Notes: a model not told the origin generated them from the sequence alone. A stretch of DNA of 64,000 bases from Halichoerus grypus (GCF_964656455.1 NC_135726.1:20967168-21031167); one strand, 5' to 3'; shown: positions 34,931 to 46,980, numbered from the stretch's first letter. A program made the numbers and translations.

Positions 34931-35671
34931 TCTTGTCCTTTTCTTTAAAATGTTCAAATTGAATAGAAAATTCAATCAGCATATCTCTGATTCATTTACA
35001 CTTAACACATCAGAATGTTTTTTAAGTGCTAGTTGATGTTAATGATACATTATTAAGATTTGTGCAGGTAGTTTCCAGGCTTTGGTTTCAGAAAGTGAAA
35101 GTTGCTTTTTAATGTTAAATGGGTCTGAAAGGTTGATTTCAATGCTGCTCTTGAACTCCACAAATGATAAGTCCATTCAGTCCAGGAAAATATATTTCTC
35201 CATGGACATAGTTATAATATATGGTTTTATGAAGCATAATATCCTCACGTATGCCCTCCTTTGTCATAAAAGTAACAGGTAACAAGTGGGTATTTGAAAA
35301 GGGTGAACCATTGAAATGGTAGAACTGGCTCTGGACATAATAATAATTGTTGAAAATATAAGTTAAAAATGTGTTTAACTTGGATGGTTTTATAATTTGT
35401 GGCAATTAATATTTATATATGTCCATGAATTTATAATCTACATACATTAAGGGTTGGAGTGGACAAGAACAGATAGAGATCAGGAAGTTTTGTTATAAAG
35501 GCTAGTATCAGAGTTATTTAATCTACCTGTATGAGTCAGTGTAGGCTCAGTTATGCCCAAGTAATAAAGAACCCCACAATCTTAGTTATTAGCATTAGTG
35601 GTGGGGATCAAGATAAGGGTTCTTCTATTTTTTATGGCAATTCACAGATCTAGGCTGAAAGAAATATTATC
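34931..35671. other. Unassigned AT-rich sequence
   Basis: No gene recognised. Overlapping 66- and 88-codon frames near 35.1-35.4 kb lie on opposite strands and show no motif. Confidence 0.5.
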
Positions 35672-35685
35672 TAAATGTGCTTCTG

Positions 35686-35812
35686 AACAAACTGAGGGTT
35701 TCAGAAGGGAGGGAGGTTGGGGGATGGGTTATCCCAGTGATGGGTATTAAGGAGGGCAGGTATTGCAATGAGCCCTGGGTGTTATAGACAAACAGTGAAT
35801 AATAATAAAAAA
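35686..35812 (+). mobile_element. Young L1, very short 3' end
   Basis: About 125 bases of the carnivoran L1 3' UTR ('acaaactgagggtttcag', 'gtgatgggtattaaggagg', 'gccctgggtgttatagac') and an AATAATAAAAAA tail. The 14-bp duplication taaatgtgcttctg at 35672-35685 and 35813-35826 is exact. Confidence 0.96.
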
Positions 35813-35826
35813 TAAATGTGCTTCTG

Positions 35827-36820
35827 TATTCACCATAAGGGTTCAAAGGCAACCTGTTGAATTGTGCTCTCCTTTAAAATTTCATCCAGAAGTGACCTAT
35901 CACTCCATCTCTCATTTCTTTGTCCAAAACATGTGATATGCCAACACCCAATTTCAAAGAGAATAGGGAATTTTGAGTCACCATTTGCCTAGACTGCTAA
36001 AAACCTAAAATATTTGGACAATTCTACCTATATCTACTGCACTAACCAAAGAGGCCAGGAAGAGAAAACCCTAAGAAAACATGCCACTGAAAATTCTCTA
36101 GAGTCAAAATCTAGGACACTCTATGACACCAAACCGGAAAGAGCAGGATTGAAGCCCTTAGGGTAAAGTGAAGGTAGAGATATGGAAGAATTGAAATAAT
36201 GGAAAGGAGATTAATGAATGTTGGTGATTATCTTGCATAGAGAGGGATCTCTTTTATCTCTAAGGCATTCCTGACCTATGATGAGTCTGTGTTAAAGGTA
36301 TAAAGTCAGGGCTGGTAACAAACTTGAGAGACTCTGCCTCACAACCAACTCTTCTATTCTTAGTATTTGATATTTGTATTTTTGTCATTCAGTCAATGGA
36401 TTTAATTGAATTCCCTATATGATTGTGCTTTGCCCAAAAACCAAACCAAAACTTATTTTTCTTACTGATGTATTTCTGGTGCAGTTACTACAAATTGGCC
36501 ACAGAGATGGTGAAGTCAACTCCCTTTCTCCTTGGATCAAAATGTTTCCATGATAACTATAGATTTTTCAGATGTAAATTCCCCAAGACTTTTCTTCTTT
36601 GATAAGTCCGTTTTATCTAGACCCTTAATTATTTTCCCCCCAATTTTGATACCTCTTTGTGTTCAATTCTAAACCACAGTGGAAATATCCTGGTTTCCAA
36701 AGATGGGAATTTGGGTACCAACTATGCTACTTTTAACCATGAGTTATCCTAGCAGTGTGTTTTAGTTTTATGATATACACAATGAGGATAATGTTATTTG
36801 CTTTACATTTTTTCCTATAA
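35827..36820. other. Unassigned sequence
   Basis: Nothing recognised. Confidence 0.5.
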
Positions 36821-36824
36821 TTTT

Positions 36825-37470
36825 ATTTTATTTATTTTTTATTTTATTTTATTGTTATGTTAATCACCGTACATCATTGGGTTTTTGATGATTCATTGTT
36901 TGTGTATAACACCCAGTGCTCTATGCAGTACATGCCCTCTTTAATACCCATCACCAGGCTAACCCATCCCCCCACCCCCCTCCCATCTAGAACCCTCAGT
37001 TTGTTTCTCAGAGTCCATAGTCTCTCATGGTTCGTCTCACCCTCCAATTTCCCCCGCTCCGATTCCCCCGCCCTTCATTTTTCCCTTCCTACTATCTTCT
37101 TCTTTTTTTTAACATATAATGTATTATTTGTTTCAGAGGTACAGGTCTGTGATTCAACAGTCTGGCACACTTCACAGCGCTCACCATAGCACATACCCTC
37201 CCCAGTGTTTATCACCCAGCCACCCATCCCTCCTACCCCCCACTACTCCAGCAACCCTCAGTTTGTTTCCTGAGATTAAGAGTTCCTCATATCAGTGAGA
37301 TCATATGATACATGTCTTTCTCTGATTGACTTATTTCGCTCAACATAACACCCTGCAGTTCCATCCACATCATAGCAAATGGCAAGATTTCATTCCTTTT
37401 GATGGCTGCATTATATTCCATTGTATATATATACCATGTCTTCTTTATCCATCCATCTGTCATTTTTTAT
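36825..37470 (-). mobile_element. Young carnivoran L1 3' end, minus strand
   Basis: From left to right on + strand: a T/A-rich tail (36825-36855), then the reverse complement of the L1 3' UTR ('aatacccatcaccaggctaa', 'aaccctcagtttgtttctc') and a piece of the ORF2 end ('gatggctgcattatattcc'). About 640 bases are present, truncated at the ORF2 C-terminus. The 110-codon plus-strand frame at 36857-37189 is antisense to the UTR and not a gene. I could not fix the target duplication; a short shared 'cattttttNNNNN' may be its trace. Confidence 0.95.
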
Positions 37471-37594
37471 GAAGATAAAATGCTGTCTCAAAATACATTT
37501 TTCAAAGGTCAAGAGATTGTAAACATTCATTAAGCATTTATTTCCTGGCCAAACTTTACTGACAATATTAAAGGAAACAATATACTGTAGTGTT

Positions 37595-37830
37595 CAGAAG
37601 TGCAGATTGTAGACTTAGACTTCCTTTGTTCAATCTTGCTGCAGCCACTGTGTAAGTTTTGGTAAAATAATGTCCTGAGACACATCTTATCCATCAGTTA
37701 AATTTGAATGATAATAGAAATGCCAACCTTGTGGTATGGATATAACATTAAAGGAGATAATCTACTAAAAATTAGCTGTGTGCCTGGGAGACAGTAAGTA
37801 CTTGAAACATGCTAGGTATTATTACTAAGT
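37595..37830 (+). mobile_element. MIR SINE, plus strand
   Basis: 'gtgttcagaagtgcagattg', 'ccatcagttaaatttgaatg', 'ggagataatctactaaaaa', 'gtgtgcctgggagacagtaa' keep MIR order over most of the element. Confidence 0.75.
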
Positions 37831-38067
37831 CAAACATGTGAAAGTGCTTTGTAAGCTATCATATGATGCAAATGTTAGTTACAATATTGTTCTTATTATT
37901 GTCACATTTTAGCATGTTGAAAGGAATCATATTAATCCTGTCAGCCTCCATATATCAGTGATAATTATTCAAATTAATGTGCCTAAATGATAATTACTTT
38001 ATCATTGATGGTCTAAGTGTTTGAAAAGGAAGGAACTTGTAGGACACTGTCTACCAGCGTATATTTG
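37831..38067. other. Unassigned sequence
   Basis: Nothing recognised. Confidence 0.5.
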
Positions 38068-38075
38068 AAAGTGGA

Positions 38076-38295
38076 GGGGGAGAAAAACCATTAGAGACTA
38101 TGGACTCCGAGAAACAAACTGAGGGTTTTAGAGGGGAGGAGGCTGGGGGGATGGGTTAGCCTGGTGATGGGTATTAAGGAGGGCATGTATTGCATGGAGC
38201 ACTAGGTGTTATACGTAAAAAATGAATCATGGAACACTACATCAAAAACTAATGATGTACTGTATGGTGACTAACCTAACATAATATAAAAAAAA
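38076..38295 (+). mobile_element. Young L1, 3' end only
   Basis: Contains 'caaactgagggttttagagg', 'gatgggttagcctggtgatg', 'gaatcatggaacactacatc' and a (A) tail. A short direct repeat aaagtgga at 38068-38075 and 38296-38303 is likely the target duplication. Confidence 0.95.
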
Positions 38296-38303
38296 AAAGT
38301 GGA

Positions 38304-38995
38304 AATATTTTTTTTAGTCCCTAAATGAACCAAATAGAACCCAATCTAAAAAAATGAACAAACAAACAAACCAAAAAACAAAACCTAACCTAACCAAACA
38401 AACAAAAACGTCTGAAACTATGTGACAGGTTGTTTGGTTTTGGAAAAATGTCTTGTCATTTTTGTTTTGAATAGCCCATTTATACTATGTATTATATTCT
38501 TTATTCTTATCTTTGTTGTCCTGAATCACTCATATGTTTAAATAAATAAGCCATGTTTTTTTAAAGTCAAGTGAGTTAATATCTCTGAGAAATTATACAA
38601 TATAACTATTTCAATATCAAATTAAAGACTAATCTTAAAACAGAAATCATTAAGACAGACCGAGCCAGTTCTCAGTCTCTTAGTCTGCTTGTTTCTCTCC
38701 GTCATTCCCTCACTCACAGACAAATGTTGATACATGTTTTCCCTTTTCATTAAAAAAAAAAAAAAAAAAAAGCTGGTCCTATTAGTAATAGTATTAAACA
38801 AGATAAAACAATTTACACAGTTTTCTCAAATGTGAATTTTATTTTTGAAGAAATCACATATTAATTTTAAAACTTCATATCAATTAAATATAAAACACTT
38901 CAGATATTATGCATAAAACTAGGGATATACTTTCAGATAAGGATTCCGGCCTGGAAAAGCTTCTAATTCAGTAAGAGAGATAGGAAAGCACACAA
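38304..38995. other. Unassigned sequence with A/C-rich and poly(A) runs
   Basis: Low-complexity AAAC/AACC units at about 38347-38408 and an A20 run at 38752-38771. No gene recognised. Confidence 0.5.
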
Positions 38996-38999
38996 CTAA

Positions 39000-39330
39000 G
39001 TTTAAAAGAAACCAGTGCAATATGCATTCCAAGTGGTGTTTAAAGCAAATTGCCGTGTGTGCAGGGTAGAAAACGTGATTAATTCCGGATAAGGACATCA
39101 GGGAAGGTTCACAAATGCATTCCATCATCATTTGTGCGGTGTGGGTGGGGGAGCACAGGAGCATTTAGGTTCTTTATTTTTGACTTCCAGCCGGGCTCTA
39201 ATTAATTTCCAAGGGACTCTCCCCTTGGATCAAGCTCTTCTCTTCAAACAATCCCCATCCCCACCTCCCAACCTTTTAATTGTTCACACATTGATTGCTA
39301 AGAAAGCTTTTGACCAAATGATGAAAAATT
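39000..39330. promoter_or_regulatory. Putative conserved non-coding island
   Basis: Single-copy looking sequence with five CpG between about 39053 and 39193 in an otherwise CpG-poor region. It holds homeodomain-type words 'gtgattaattccgg' and 'ctctaattaatttcc' and a G-rich block 'ggtgtgggtgggggagc'. No repeat match that I recognise. Regulatory role is inference from texture only. Confidence 0.33.
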
Positions 39331-39621
39331 ATGCATTTTCTTGTTTTTCCTGGGTCCTGGATGTTTCAATTGACATTGTCTGTACTTCAGAGATTTAAAC
39401 CAAGGCACAGAACATGTATTTTATAGTGGCTATTTTTTGGTCTTTATTTTACATTCATACCACTTCTCTGGGCACTGTTTGTTCAATTGTTTCATTAATG
39501 TGTGAACAAAAATTTTAATGATATAATTAAATCAATATGTCATTCATCAGAAAAAAGGAAATGAAAATCCATGTGTCGGTAAAGGCAATGTTTTGTGCTA
39601 TCAGGATTGTAGGGGAGGCAG
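39331..39621. other. Unassigned sequence
   Basis: Nothing recognised. Confidence 0.5.
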
Positions 39622-39657
39622 AAGTGTAAATAAGTAATTAAGTGTAAATAAGTAATT
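39622..39657 (+). repeat. 18-bp tandem duplication
   Basis: Two exact adjacent copies of aagtgtaaataagtaatt, followed by a partial third (aagtaac). A small recent tandem duplication. Confidence 0.95.
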
Positions 39658-40607
39658 AAGTAACTACATATATAACCTACAGGAAGACTAAGAATTGGGC
39701 TCAGATAAAAAAGTGACAGTCTGTAACTATGGTCAGTCAGATTTGTTTCTTTTCTCCTCCACCCCATCCTACCCCAGGCATTGCAAACACTTCAAGGCTT
39801 ATGAGCTATTAGAGTTTGTAAAGACATAATGTTCATGCAGTGCCTGTTGTTTAAATAAAAGTTTGTGTGTCTGTGCTCTTTTATTTTGCAACTGTTGGAA
39901 AGACATTTGAACTCAGTTAATCTTCACAGAAAATCTGAATGTGCATGATTATAATTGTAAATATACCAGATGGATGGTTGGATGCTATAGATTTTCCTTT
40001 ACTCTTCCTAGTCAAATGTCCCTTCCAACCACTTCTTCCCCAGGGCACCTGGAGTGCCTAGGTTCCTTTTTCTCCTCCTCCTGCTTTCTTCCCTCTCTCC
40101 ACTTTTAGGGCTCAGCTTTGCTATGCTACTTTGTACGCAGACTGCTAAGTGACATTTCATTGCACTCTTGCTTTGCCTGGAGTTTGTGGGGCCTTCAGCA
40201 TGGAGCTCCTACTTCAGACATAGCATAAATTCAATTAATTACTATGTTTAGATGATATCTTTCCAAACAAGAGTGAAAAGGGAATGATTACAATGGATGA
40301 AGACAGATAACTTTTATTCATCCTACCCACACTAGCAAACATTCTACAGGATATTAGAAAGCCATGAAAATTGTGTTTTCAGGAATTGTAATACCATGAG
40401 AACAATCTTGTATTATAATATTAAATTTAAAAAGTGTAATAGAAAATTTGCACAAAGTAGAAAAGAATTCTAGAAACACTAGTCAAAGAAAAAAACATGG
40501 AAGGAAAAAAGCTGGAATGAAAAAACAAGATACTGTCTATCAGATATTTGTTACTAGAGTACTGTGGTAAAAACTATGGGTGCCTTTTTTTCCTACTTTT
40601 TTCTCTC
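39658..40607. other. Unassigned sequence
   Basis: No gene recognised. A TTTTATT-rich and a cctcctcctgct pyrimidine stretch near 40.07 kb are low complexity. Confidence 0.5.
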
Positions 40608-40690
40608 CTCTTTCTCTTTCTTTCTCTCTCTCTCCCTCTCTCCCTCTCTCCCTCTCTCCCTCTCTCTCCTTCTCTCTCATTCATTCATTA
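40608..40690 (+). repeat. (CTCTCTCC)n pyrimidine microsatellite
   Basis: A CT-only tract of about 80 bases with a CCCTCTCT period of 8, ending in three ATTC units. Encodes Ser/Leu repeats in a shadow frame. Confidence 0.92.
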
Positions 40691-41930
40691 TTCACAATGC
40701 CTATATAAGTAGTGGCATTACTGAAGAAACACAATCTATTCAAAATGTATATTTTTAATTTTATAGGCAAATTTATATACTAAGTATTGTTGCATTAAGA
40801 ACATTCACTCTTTCCTTCTGGTTTCATCAGATTGACATGTGATGAGAATACTTGTTTAAAATGTTTCTTATTTTAGTACAAATGAAACATATACACACTA
40901 GAACTTTTTTCTAAGTGACAATTACAGAAAAAAGTCAACTTGAATTGTATGAATTGTATAGATTGCTGAGAAGGTCAAAACATTAACCAGGTATTATTGA
41001 TGTAATGCTGATTAATTATTTCTACTTTTGGAGCTAAAATCAATATGTCAACCTGGAAAGGAAGGAGAATAATGATTTGAAGAGTGATTTAAAACATGAT
41101 TCAGGTCATAGAAGGCAAAATTTGCTTCTGTTTTCGTTCTTAAATTCATCTCCCTCCAGTCCCTTCAGTGGCACAAAACTTCTGACAAGAAAGGCTTAAA
41201 AACTTTCTTCATAAAGGTAAGAAGGGGGGAAAAATCCTTCTACAGAACTCTGGTTTCCAAGTTTTCATTTACATGATGCTTTCCTTCCCCTTGGTGTTAT
41301 GTGTTTAGAACAACTGAATTATGACTTTGGCTTCCAGTCAGATCCTGTGAGTCACAGAAGATAAATTGATGAACAATGCTAAAGTTAAGGCTCATAATTC
41401 AGTTGTCCGAAGCACATCTTACAAAAGCAGTTTGTATATGCAATAAAAAATTGGAGAAAACTGCCAGGAATGCTCCTTCTTCCATTTTGTTTTGGTTCTT
41501 GAAGAGAGTTTTGCCCAGTAAGTGTGTTTTGCATCTTCAAATTTATGGCTTTTTGAGCCAAATGTAGAAACTGTGTTTCCAAATCTCATGGTTTATCATC
41601 TATAGAAAAGCTCAGGATTCCTTTAAAACAAAAATGAAAAATTCTTTCATACAGTAGGATAACATTTCTGATCCAGAGTTTGTACAGAGAATGTTGACTT
41701 CTCCCCAGTATATCATTTACCCATAAAATCTTAAATTTTTGCAACTCCATACATTGAATACATTTTACATACAGGATGAAATGATATGTTTAATGTATGT
41801 TTTATTGACTAAACTATAAACTTTAACACCTTTAGTGTTCACTCATGTGCCACATGTTAAGAGAGGGCCTAGCACATAGTCTAAGCACATAACCAAACTC
41901 AGAAAATACTTGAATATTAACTACAATTCT
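40691..41930. other. Unassigned sequence
   Basis: No gene recognised; the 63-65 codon frames on opposite strands at 41.38-41.58 kb are mirror shadows. Confidence 0.5.
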
Positions 41931-41934
41931 CAAT

Positions 41935-42740
41935 AAATACACTTGATTGAGTTTCTGCTATGTACCAGGCACTGTGATTGACATAAAGGAATAATAACAG
42001 CAACAAGAACAATTAGTTTTTATTGAATTGTATGTGCTGAGAATTATGTCTGGTATTTCATATTCATTTTCTCATTTAATTTCCTAAGCAAGTTTAAAAG
42101 ATTGGGATCATCACTTTTTGCCTTTTATAGATAGAGATGTTGAGGTTAAGGAAGATTAAATAATTTTCTTAAATCAGAGAACTAAGAAGTGCCAGAACTA
42201 GAATCTTACACACTTCTGGCTTTACATACATTACCTTATTTAGTCCTTATAATGAGTATGCAGGTGGATATTATTTTACACACAGTTCTCAGATGATAAA
42301 ATTAAAAGTCACAGAATCAAAGGACACTTAGTATTTTTTTAAGTGAAAGAGGTGGAGAAAAAGAAAATTGAACCCAGTTCTGAATGGCTCCAAATTTAAT
42401 GCTCTTTCTCTGAAAGATAGGTTCTTTGGAGGTTTTAAGGAGAATTTAGAGATTGAACCCTCACTCAAGGAGCTTAGAACTGTGAAGAGGTAAGACATAC
42501 ACAAAAATGACACAAAGTAGAAAGTGACAGATGCTATGAAACTCATGGAAGATAATAGCATCTTATGGTGGTTTTAAGAAAGCAGACAGAATCAGGAGCA
42601 GCTTCACAGAAGAGGTGGCATTCAAAATTTCTTTGAAGCCCAGGTGTATATAGGCATGCAAGGATATAAATAACAGCGAGCCATGTACCCAAACGGTTGG
42701 GTTGGAGCATATGTTTTGTAAAGGAGAGAGAAGAAAGTTA
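41935..42740 (+). repeat. Old interspersed repeat with MIR-like insertion
   Basis: 'gtttctgctatgtaccaggc' with 'actgtgattgacataaagg' opens the old unassigned repeat, and 'ctcaaggagcttagaactg', 'gacagatgctatgaaactc' and 'gaggtggcattcaaaattt' continue it at 42.45-42.65 kb. Between them, about 42010-42330, two minus-strand MIR/L2-type fragments ('ttctcatttaatttcc', 'agatagagatgttgaggtt') interrupt it. Confidence 0.5.
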
Positions 42741-43654
42741 AACGCTATGGCTATGGATTTCAGTAATAAAATCCCTCGGAAAGGTTAAGTTTTTCAAAGA
42801 AATTGTTTCAAAGAAACAGTTCGTTGCAATCTTAATACATAATATACAACAAATAAACTTTGTTCAAGTCCTTTTTGTAAATAATTTTTTTTTAATTGAA
42901 AGAAACTGACAAAGTAATTGAACATCTACTCTGTGGAGGGCCCTGTAATAGCAACAGGGGTAGGGTGGGATGTGGGGGAGAGGTAAAGCAAAAAAGGCAG
43001 GCAAAGTGGCTGACCTGGTGGGCACTAATGAGACTGTGATCTGTTGGAGAGTGAACCTTTGGCCAGAACAAAATAAAAAGCTAAGTGGCCCATACAAAAA
43101 TTGAATTTACAAATGGCCTCATTAGTGTCGTGTTCTAGCTAATTGGGCCATATGTTAATGCACTGGGCAGGCAACAATGTTAGAAGATAAATGAAAAGAC
43201 ACTCCATCCTCCCAACATCACTATCATGGGTATGTAGAGTACCAGATGGTGGCACATTATAAATGGAATGAGTCATTCTGGAGACACATCTGAAGTATCA
43301 ATAAATGTGGGATTCACATAAACAGAAGTTTATCTACAAATGCCTTCTCTAAACAGAGGTGGAGAAAGGAGTCAGCAGTGATTTTGGACAGAGCACTACA
43401 CTGAGAATTGGAAAACCAAATGTTCAATACTGTGGAACATACTTGCACCCACTCCTCCCTATTTTTGGAATTCACTTCCCCCAGGATTTTATAAGCTTGA
43501 GTGCTTCTCAACCTTTATTTTTCATCTCAGCTTTCCCTAGCAGACTTAAGGTAAATCTTCCTCCATTTTCTCAATCTTATTACTGTGTTGGTTTCCTACA
43601 AGTATGTGAAAATTTAGTTAACTTATTTATTTACCTGTTTATTATTATTTTTTT
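42741..43654. other. Unassigned sequence
   Basis: No gene recognised. A 104-codon plus-strand frame at 43359-43673 has no domain and runs into a T-rich stretch; I regard it as chance. Confidence 0.5.
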
Positions 43655-43790
43655 TACCTACACTAGAATCTAAGCTCCCTTGAGGGCAGGGATTTTTTTC
43701 TATCTTATTCTCCAGTGTGTCCCTAGTGTCTAAAATAATACCTGCTACATAGTAGATGCTCTTCAAAAATTTTTGAATGATAGAATTGTG
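43655..43790 (+). mobile_element. L2 LINE 3' end
   Basis: 'actagaatctaagctccctt', 'gagggcagggattttttt', 'gtgtccctagtgtctaaaa', 'ctacatagtagatgctc' is the L2 3' terminus in order. Confidence 0.82.
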
Positions 43791-43879
43791 GTCTAAAACA
43801 TTTGGCGTAATCTATTTTTGTTGTTGTTTTAATGTTACAAAAAGAGCAGTGCCGTGTGCTGTATAAAAATCAGAGTTGT

Positions 43880-44061
43880 AAGCACCTGAGTGGCACAGTC
43901 AGTTAAGTATCTGACTCTTGGTTTCACCTTAGGTCATGATCTCAGGGTCATGAGATCAAGCCCTGTGTTAGGTGTGCACTCAGCACCCTGCCCCTTCCCC
44001 TGCTCATGCACTTGCTCTCTCTCTTTCTCTCTAAAATAAATAAATAAATCTTTTTTTTTTT
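43880..44061 (+). mobile_element. CAN-SINE with diverged target duplication
   Basis: Head 'agcacctgagtggcacag' (CpG sites decayed), 'gtcatgagatcaagccctg', CT tract, AAATAAATAAATC and T-rich end. Flanks aaaaatcagagttgt (43865-43879) and aaagatcagaattgt (44062-44076) differ at two of 15 positions. An older copy. Confidence 0.93.
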
Positions 44062-44076
44062 AAAGATCAGAATTGT

Positions 44077-44480
44077 CAGATCATCTGAATTCCCTTCAAA
44101 ATTTGAGATGATAGAACATGACTTTGCCATTTTTAAAAATTTAATAATTTGTCTATATTTTTATTACATTTTTGTCATTTTTACTAAAGGTGAACAGTCA
44201 TAGGAAGATAAAGCTAGCAGGAGATACTGTCTTTGTTTGATAAGTTAGTAAGGGATTATGTCCTTAGCCAATTCCATTCCCTATTCTGTATTTCAGTTTC
44301 TATGATCTGTGAGGTCCCTCATAACTCGAGGACTCTATGACTTGCTGACTATATAGCAATCTGATTCCATGGCTGTATACTTAAGGGATAGATTTTAACA
44401 ACCATTGGTGGCTGTGTTTAACAGAATGACATTTCCCTGTATTCCATTTCTCAGGCTATATTTAAGGTGCCAACTACAGG

Positions 44481-44485
<5 letters not shown>
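44077..44485. other. Unassigned sequence
   Basis: Nothing recognised. Confidence 0.5.

Positions 44486-44549
<64 letters not shown>
44486..44549 (+). repeat. (GT)32 dinucleotide microsatellite
   Basis: Sixty-four bases of uninterrupted GT. Such a long perfect tract is expected to be highly polymorphic and can adopt left-handed Z-DNA. Confidence 0.98.
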
Positions 44550-44550
<1 letters not shown>

Positions 44551-45785
44551 TTTATGCTTATTTTCTTAGCCATTCAGAACTGCCACAATAATCAGTATTC
44601 AAAAATAAATTGTTAAAACGTACTGTAGAGCCAACACAGGGCAAGCCCTATGGGTTGACAGACAGCTTGCCATTCCAGTGACATAAAAGCTAGGTAAGAA
44701 TAGAAGTTAAATGTTTGAAATGATAGTGCATGTTGCCTCTCCTACAATAAATTTATTCTAAAATAATAAAGATTAATCTGTGTAGCATATGAAAGGAAAG
44801 AGAAACATATGAGCAAAAAAAAGTTTTTATGAATCTTGTAAATAATACACTTAATAATGAACCTAGGAAGAAAGAGGCAAAAACCAGAGAATAGGAACTC
44901 ATCTCAGCCAAAACAACAGGAAAATCAGCCATAGGTCTCCTTTCTAAACAATATTTAAGAGACACCAAATTCCAGGCAGGGAAAATATAAGGAACATCAT
45001 TCATGCGGTAAGGCTAGGGTATAAAATTCCAGGAACACATAGAGGAAAGAGGAAATAAACTTCTATTCCTACTACTGCTCTGCAATAAAATTTATATTTT
45101 GTTGATCTTCAGGAAACTGCCCTGGAGTTTGTAAGTGTTTACAGAAGAGCAAAGTGAGCTTCACACAGCTTTGCTGGCTTCTTCAAGGCCACATGATTAA
45201 TATGCGCCCCAGTCACTCTGGAATCTTAAGGAGATAGAGGGAGTTGAGAATACTTGTGTAAAAAACGAGTTTATTTACATCAATATCACTATGGTAGACT
45301 TACAGCATCACATCTTTGTGTAAACCTTTGCCTGTCTGAAAGTGCACCAACCTGAGTCTGATGCCCAATATTTTTATGGTCCTACAGTCTATTTGAAAAG
45401 AGTCAACTTTGAAAGGAGATTGCAATTTACCATTGCTAGTCCATGTGACAGCTTGTTTAACAGGAGAGGCTCAAGAAAAACACACTGAAAACCCTACCTT
45501 GTGCAGTGAGTTTCCCCAAAATAAAATACAATAGCTTTGGTACAAGTTTCCTTCTATTTATCTGGGTCTGTATCTTAAAATTTAATTGGAAAGAAAAACA
45601 TGTAAGTAGGCACACTCAAATTGCTTTTTTAATAATAGCAGTTAACTTTGAAACATTTATAGAATTGATAATAATAATGATAAAATATTTTAAGTAAAAG
45701 GACCGAGTTAAAAAGCTCATAAGCTTTTTAGTACTTTTATGCCTTACAATTAATAACATCATAGTTTGTTTTATAGAGACTCATG
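44551..45785. other. Unassigned sequence
   Basis: No gene recognised. An 83-codon minus-strand frame at 44753-45004 is hydrophobic but without motif; treated as chance. Confidence 0.5.
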
Positions 45786-45789
45786 CAAC

Positions 45790-45990
45790 ATTGTTTGCTG
45801 GTGTTTATTTAGTAAACACGTGTGCATTCTATTTTTGTAGCAGGGATTGTTCTAGATAGCAAAGATTTAAAGATGCGTATGGAAGTTTCTGTTCTCGTGG
45901 AGTTTATAGTCCAGTGAGTAAGACAGAATTAAATAATAATTACAACTTATTATATTAAAAGTCAGTGATTTTGGACAAAGGACAACCACT
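45790..45990 (+). repeat. Old interspersed repeat, unassigned family
   Basis: 'agcagggattgttctagat', 'gttctcgtggagtttatag', 'ccagtgagtaagacag' match the old repeat noted near 2.9 kb. Diverged. Confidence 0.45.
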
Positions 45991-46029
45991 TGTGATTGGT
46001 AGCTTCATGAAAGACATACCATGAAAGTT

Positions 46030-46570
46030 TTCTTAGGTTGAAGTGAGCGAGGAGGTAATGCAGGTATCACAGCCTCTGTCAAAGCGAAGTCGGGATGGGC
46101 CACAAATGGGAAGAGATGGATCCCGTGTGGCTCCAGCTTTACCTGTCTGCCACGGGGTGACAAAAAATGAGATTGAGACTCGTTCAGCTACCAATATTGA
46201 AGGGCTATGAATGCCGTGCCACTGAATTTGAATCATCTCATCTGTAATGGGGCCCACAGAGTCACTTCCTTTTAGGATTAGCCTGAATAATCTAAAGCCC
46301 TGTCAAGAGTTCAGGAAAAATGGGCTGAAGTAAATGTAATACAGGATTGAATATTTCAGTCAGGAGAAAATAACACGACAGAGTTAAGCAGTGTGTGGTT
46401 GAGCAGAAAGCATTAGCAATGATTATATATCAGTCTGAATTTTTAGGCTTATAAGACAGCAGATACAAATGAATCTGATTTTTATTGCCTATGACATTTT
46501 CAAACAATGAAGTATGCCTTTTTGCATTTTTAAACATCTTTCAGTACTTGTAGTTATGGAACCAGTGGTT
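46030..46570. promoter_or_regulatory. Putative conserved non-coding island with retained CpG
   Basis: No named repeat. Seven CpG lie in 169 bases (46048-46216), far above the surrounding density, in text such as 'caaagcgaagtcgggatgg', 'gatcccgtgtggctcc' and 'gactcgttcagctacc'. The CpG-rich part lies on a 74-codon minus-strand open frame (46033-46257) without recognised domain, so a short exon cannot be excluded. The block to 46570 has balanced composition. Regulatory role is inference. Confidence 0.35.
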
Positions 46571-46774
46571 TGCAGGAAGCTTTTACTTGCCAATGCTTTA
46601 GAGCACAGGAAATAACTCATTGTTTACAACCTAGAAACAAATCCTAGGATTCTAGGATTTTCCCCTCCATGAATGTACATAGAAGTTCCTATGAATTATT
46701 TCAAAGATGTTGAAAGAGACAGATAAACAAGCATATATGCAGCCCTCCATTTCTTCTCTCATCTGCCCTTCCTT
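46571..46774. other. Unassigned sequence
   Basis: Nothing recognised. Confidence 0.5.
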
Positions 46775-46799
46775 TATTCCTCCTTCCCTTCCTTCCTTC
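46775..46799 (+). repeat. (TTCC)n short microsatellite
   Basis: About five imperfect TTCC units. Confidence 0.85.
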
Positions 46800-46980
46800 A
46801 ATAAACATTTTTTGAGAAATCTACCGTGCAACTAGCATGGCTGTTATAAGTGACTAGAACAGACAAAACCTCTGTCTTCAATGAGTTTATACCCTGGGGA
46901 AGGTGTGATGGAGTACAAGAGCTAGATAATAAGCATATAATTAATCAAATGATGATACATATTATGCATTATTTCCAACA
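46800..46980 (+). repeat. Old interspersed repeat, unassigned family
   Basis: 'aataaacattttttgagaa', 'gtgactagaacagacaaaa', 'cctctgtcttcaatgag' follow the same old repeat type. Confidence 0.45.

Noticed and set aside
36857..37189. 110-codon plus-strand frame, the longest in the window.
   Set aside because: It is antisense to the 3' UTR of a minus-strand L1. Very similar frames appear at the other L1 3' ends (near 28.3 and 35.7 kb), so it is repeat sequence.
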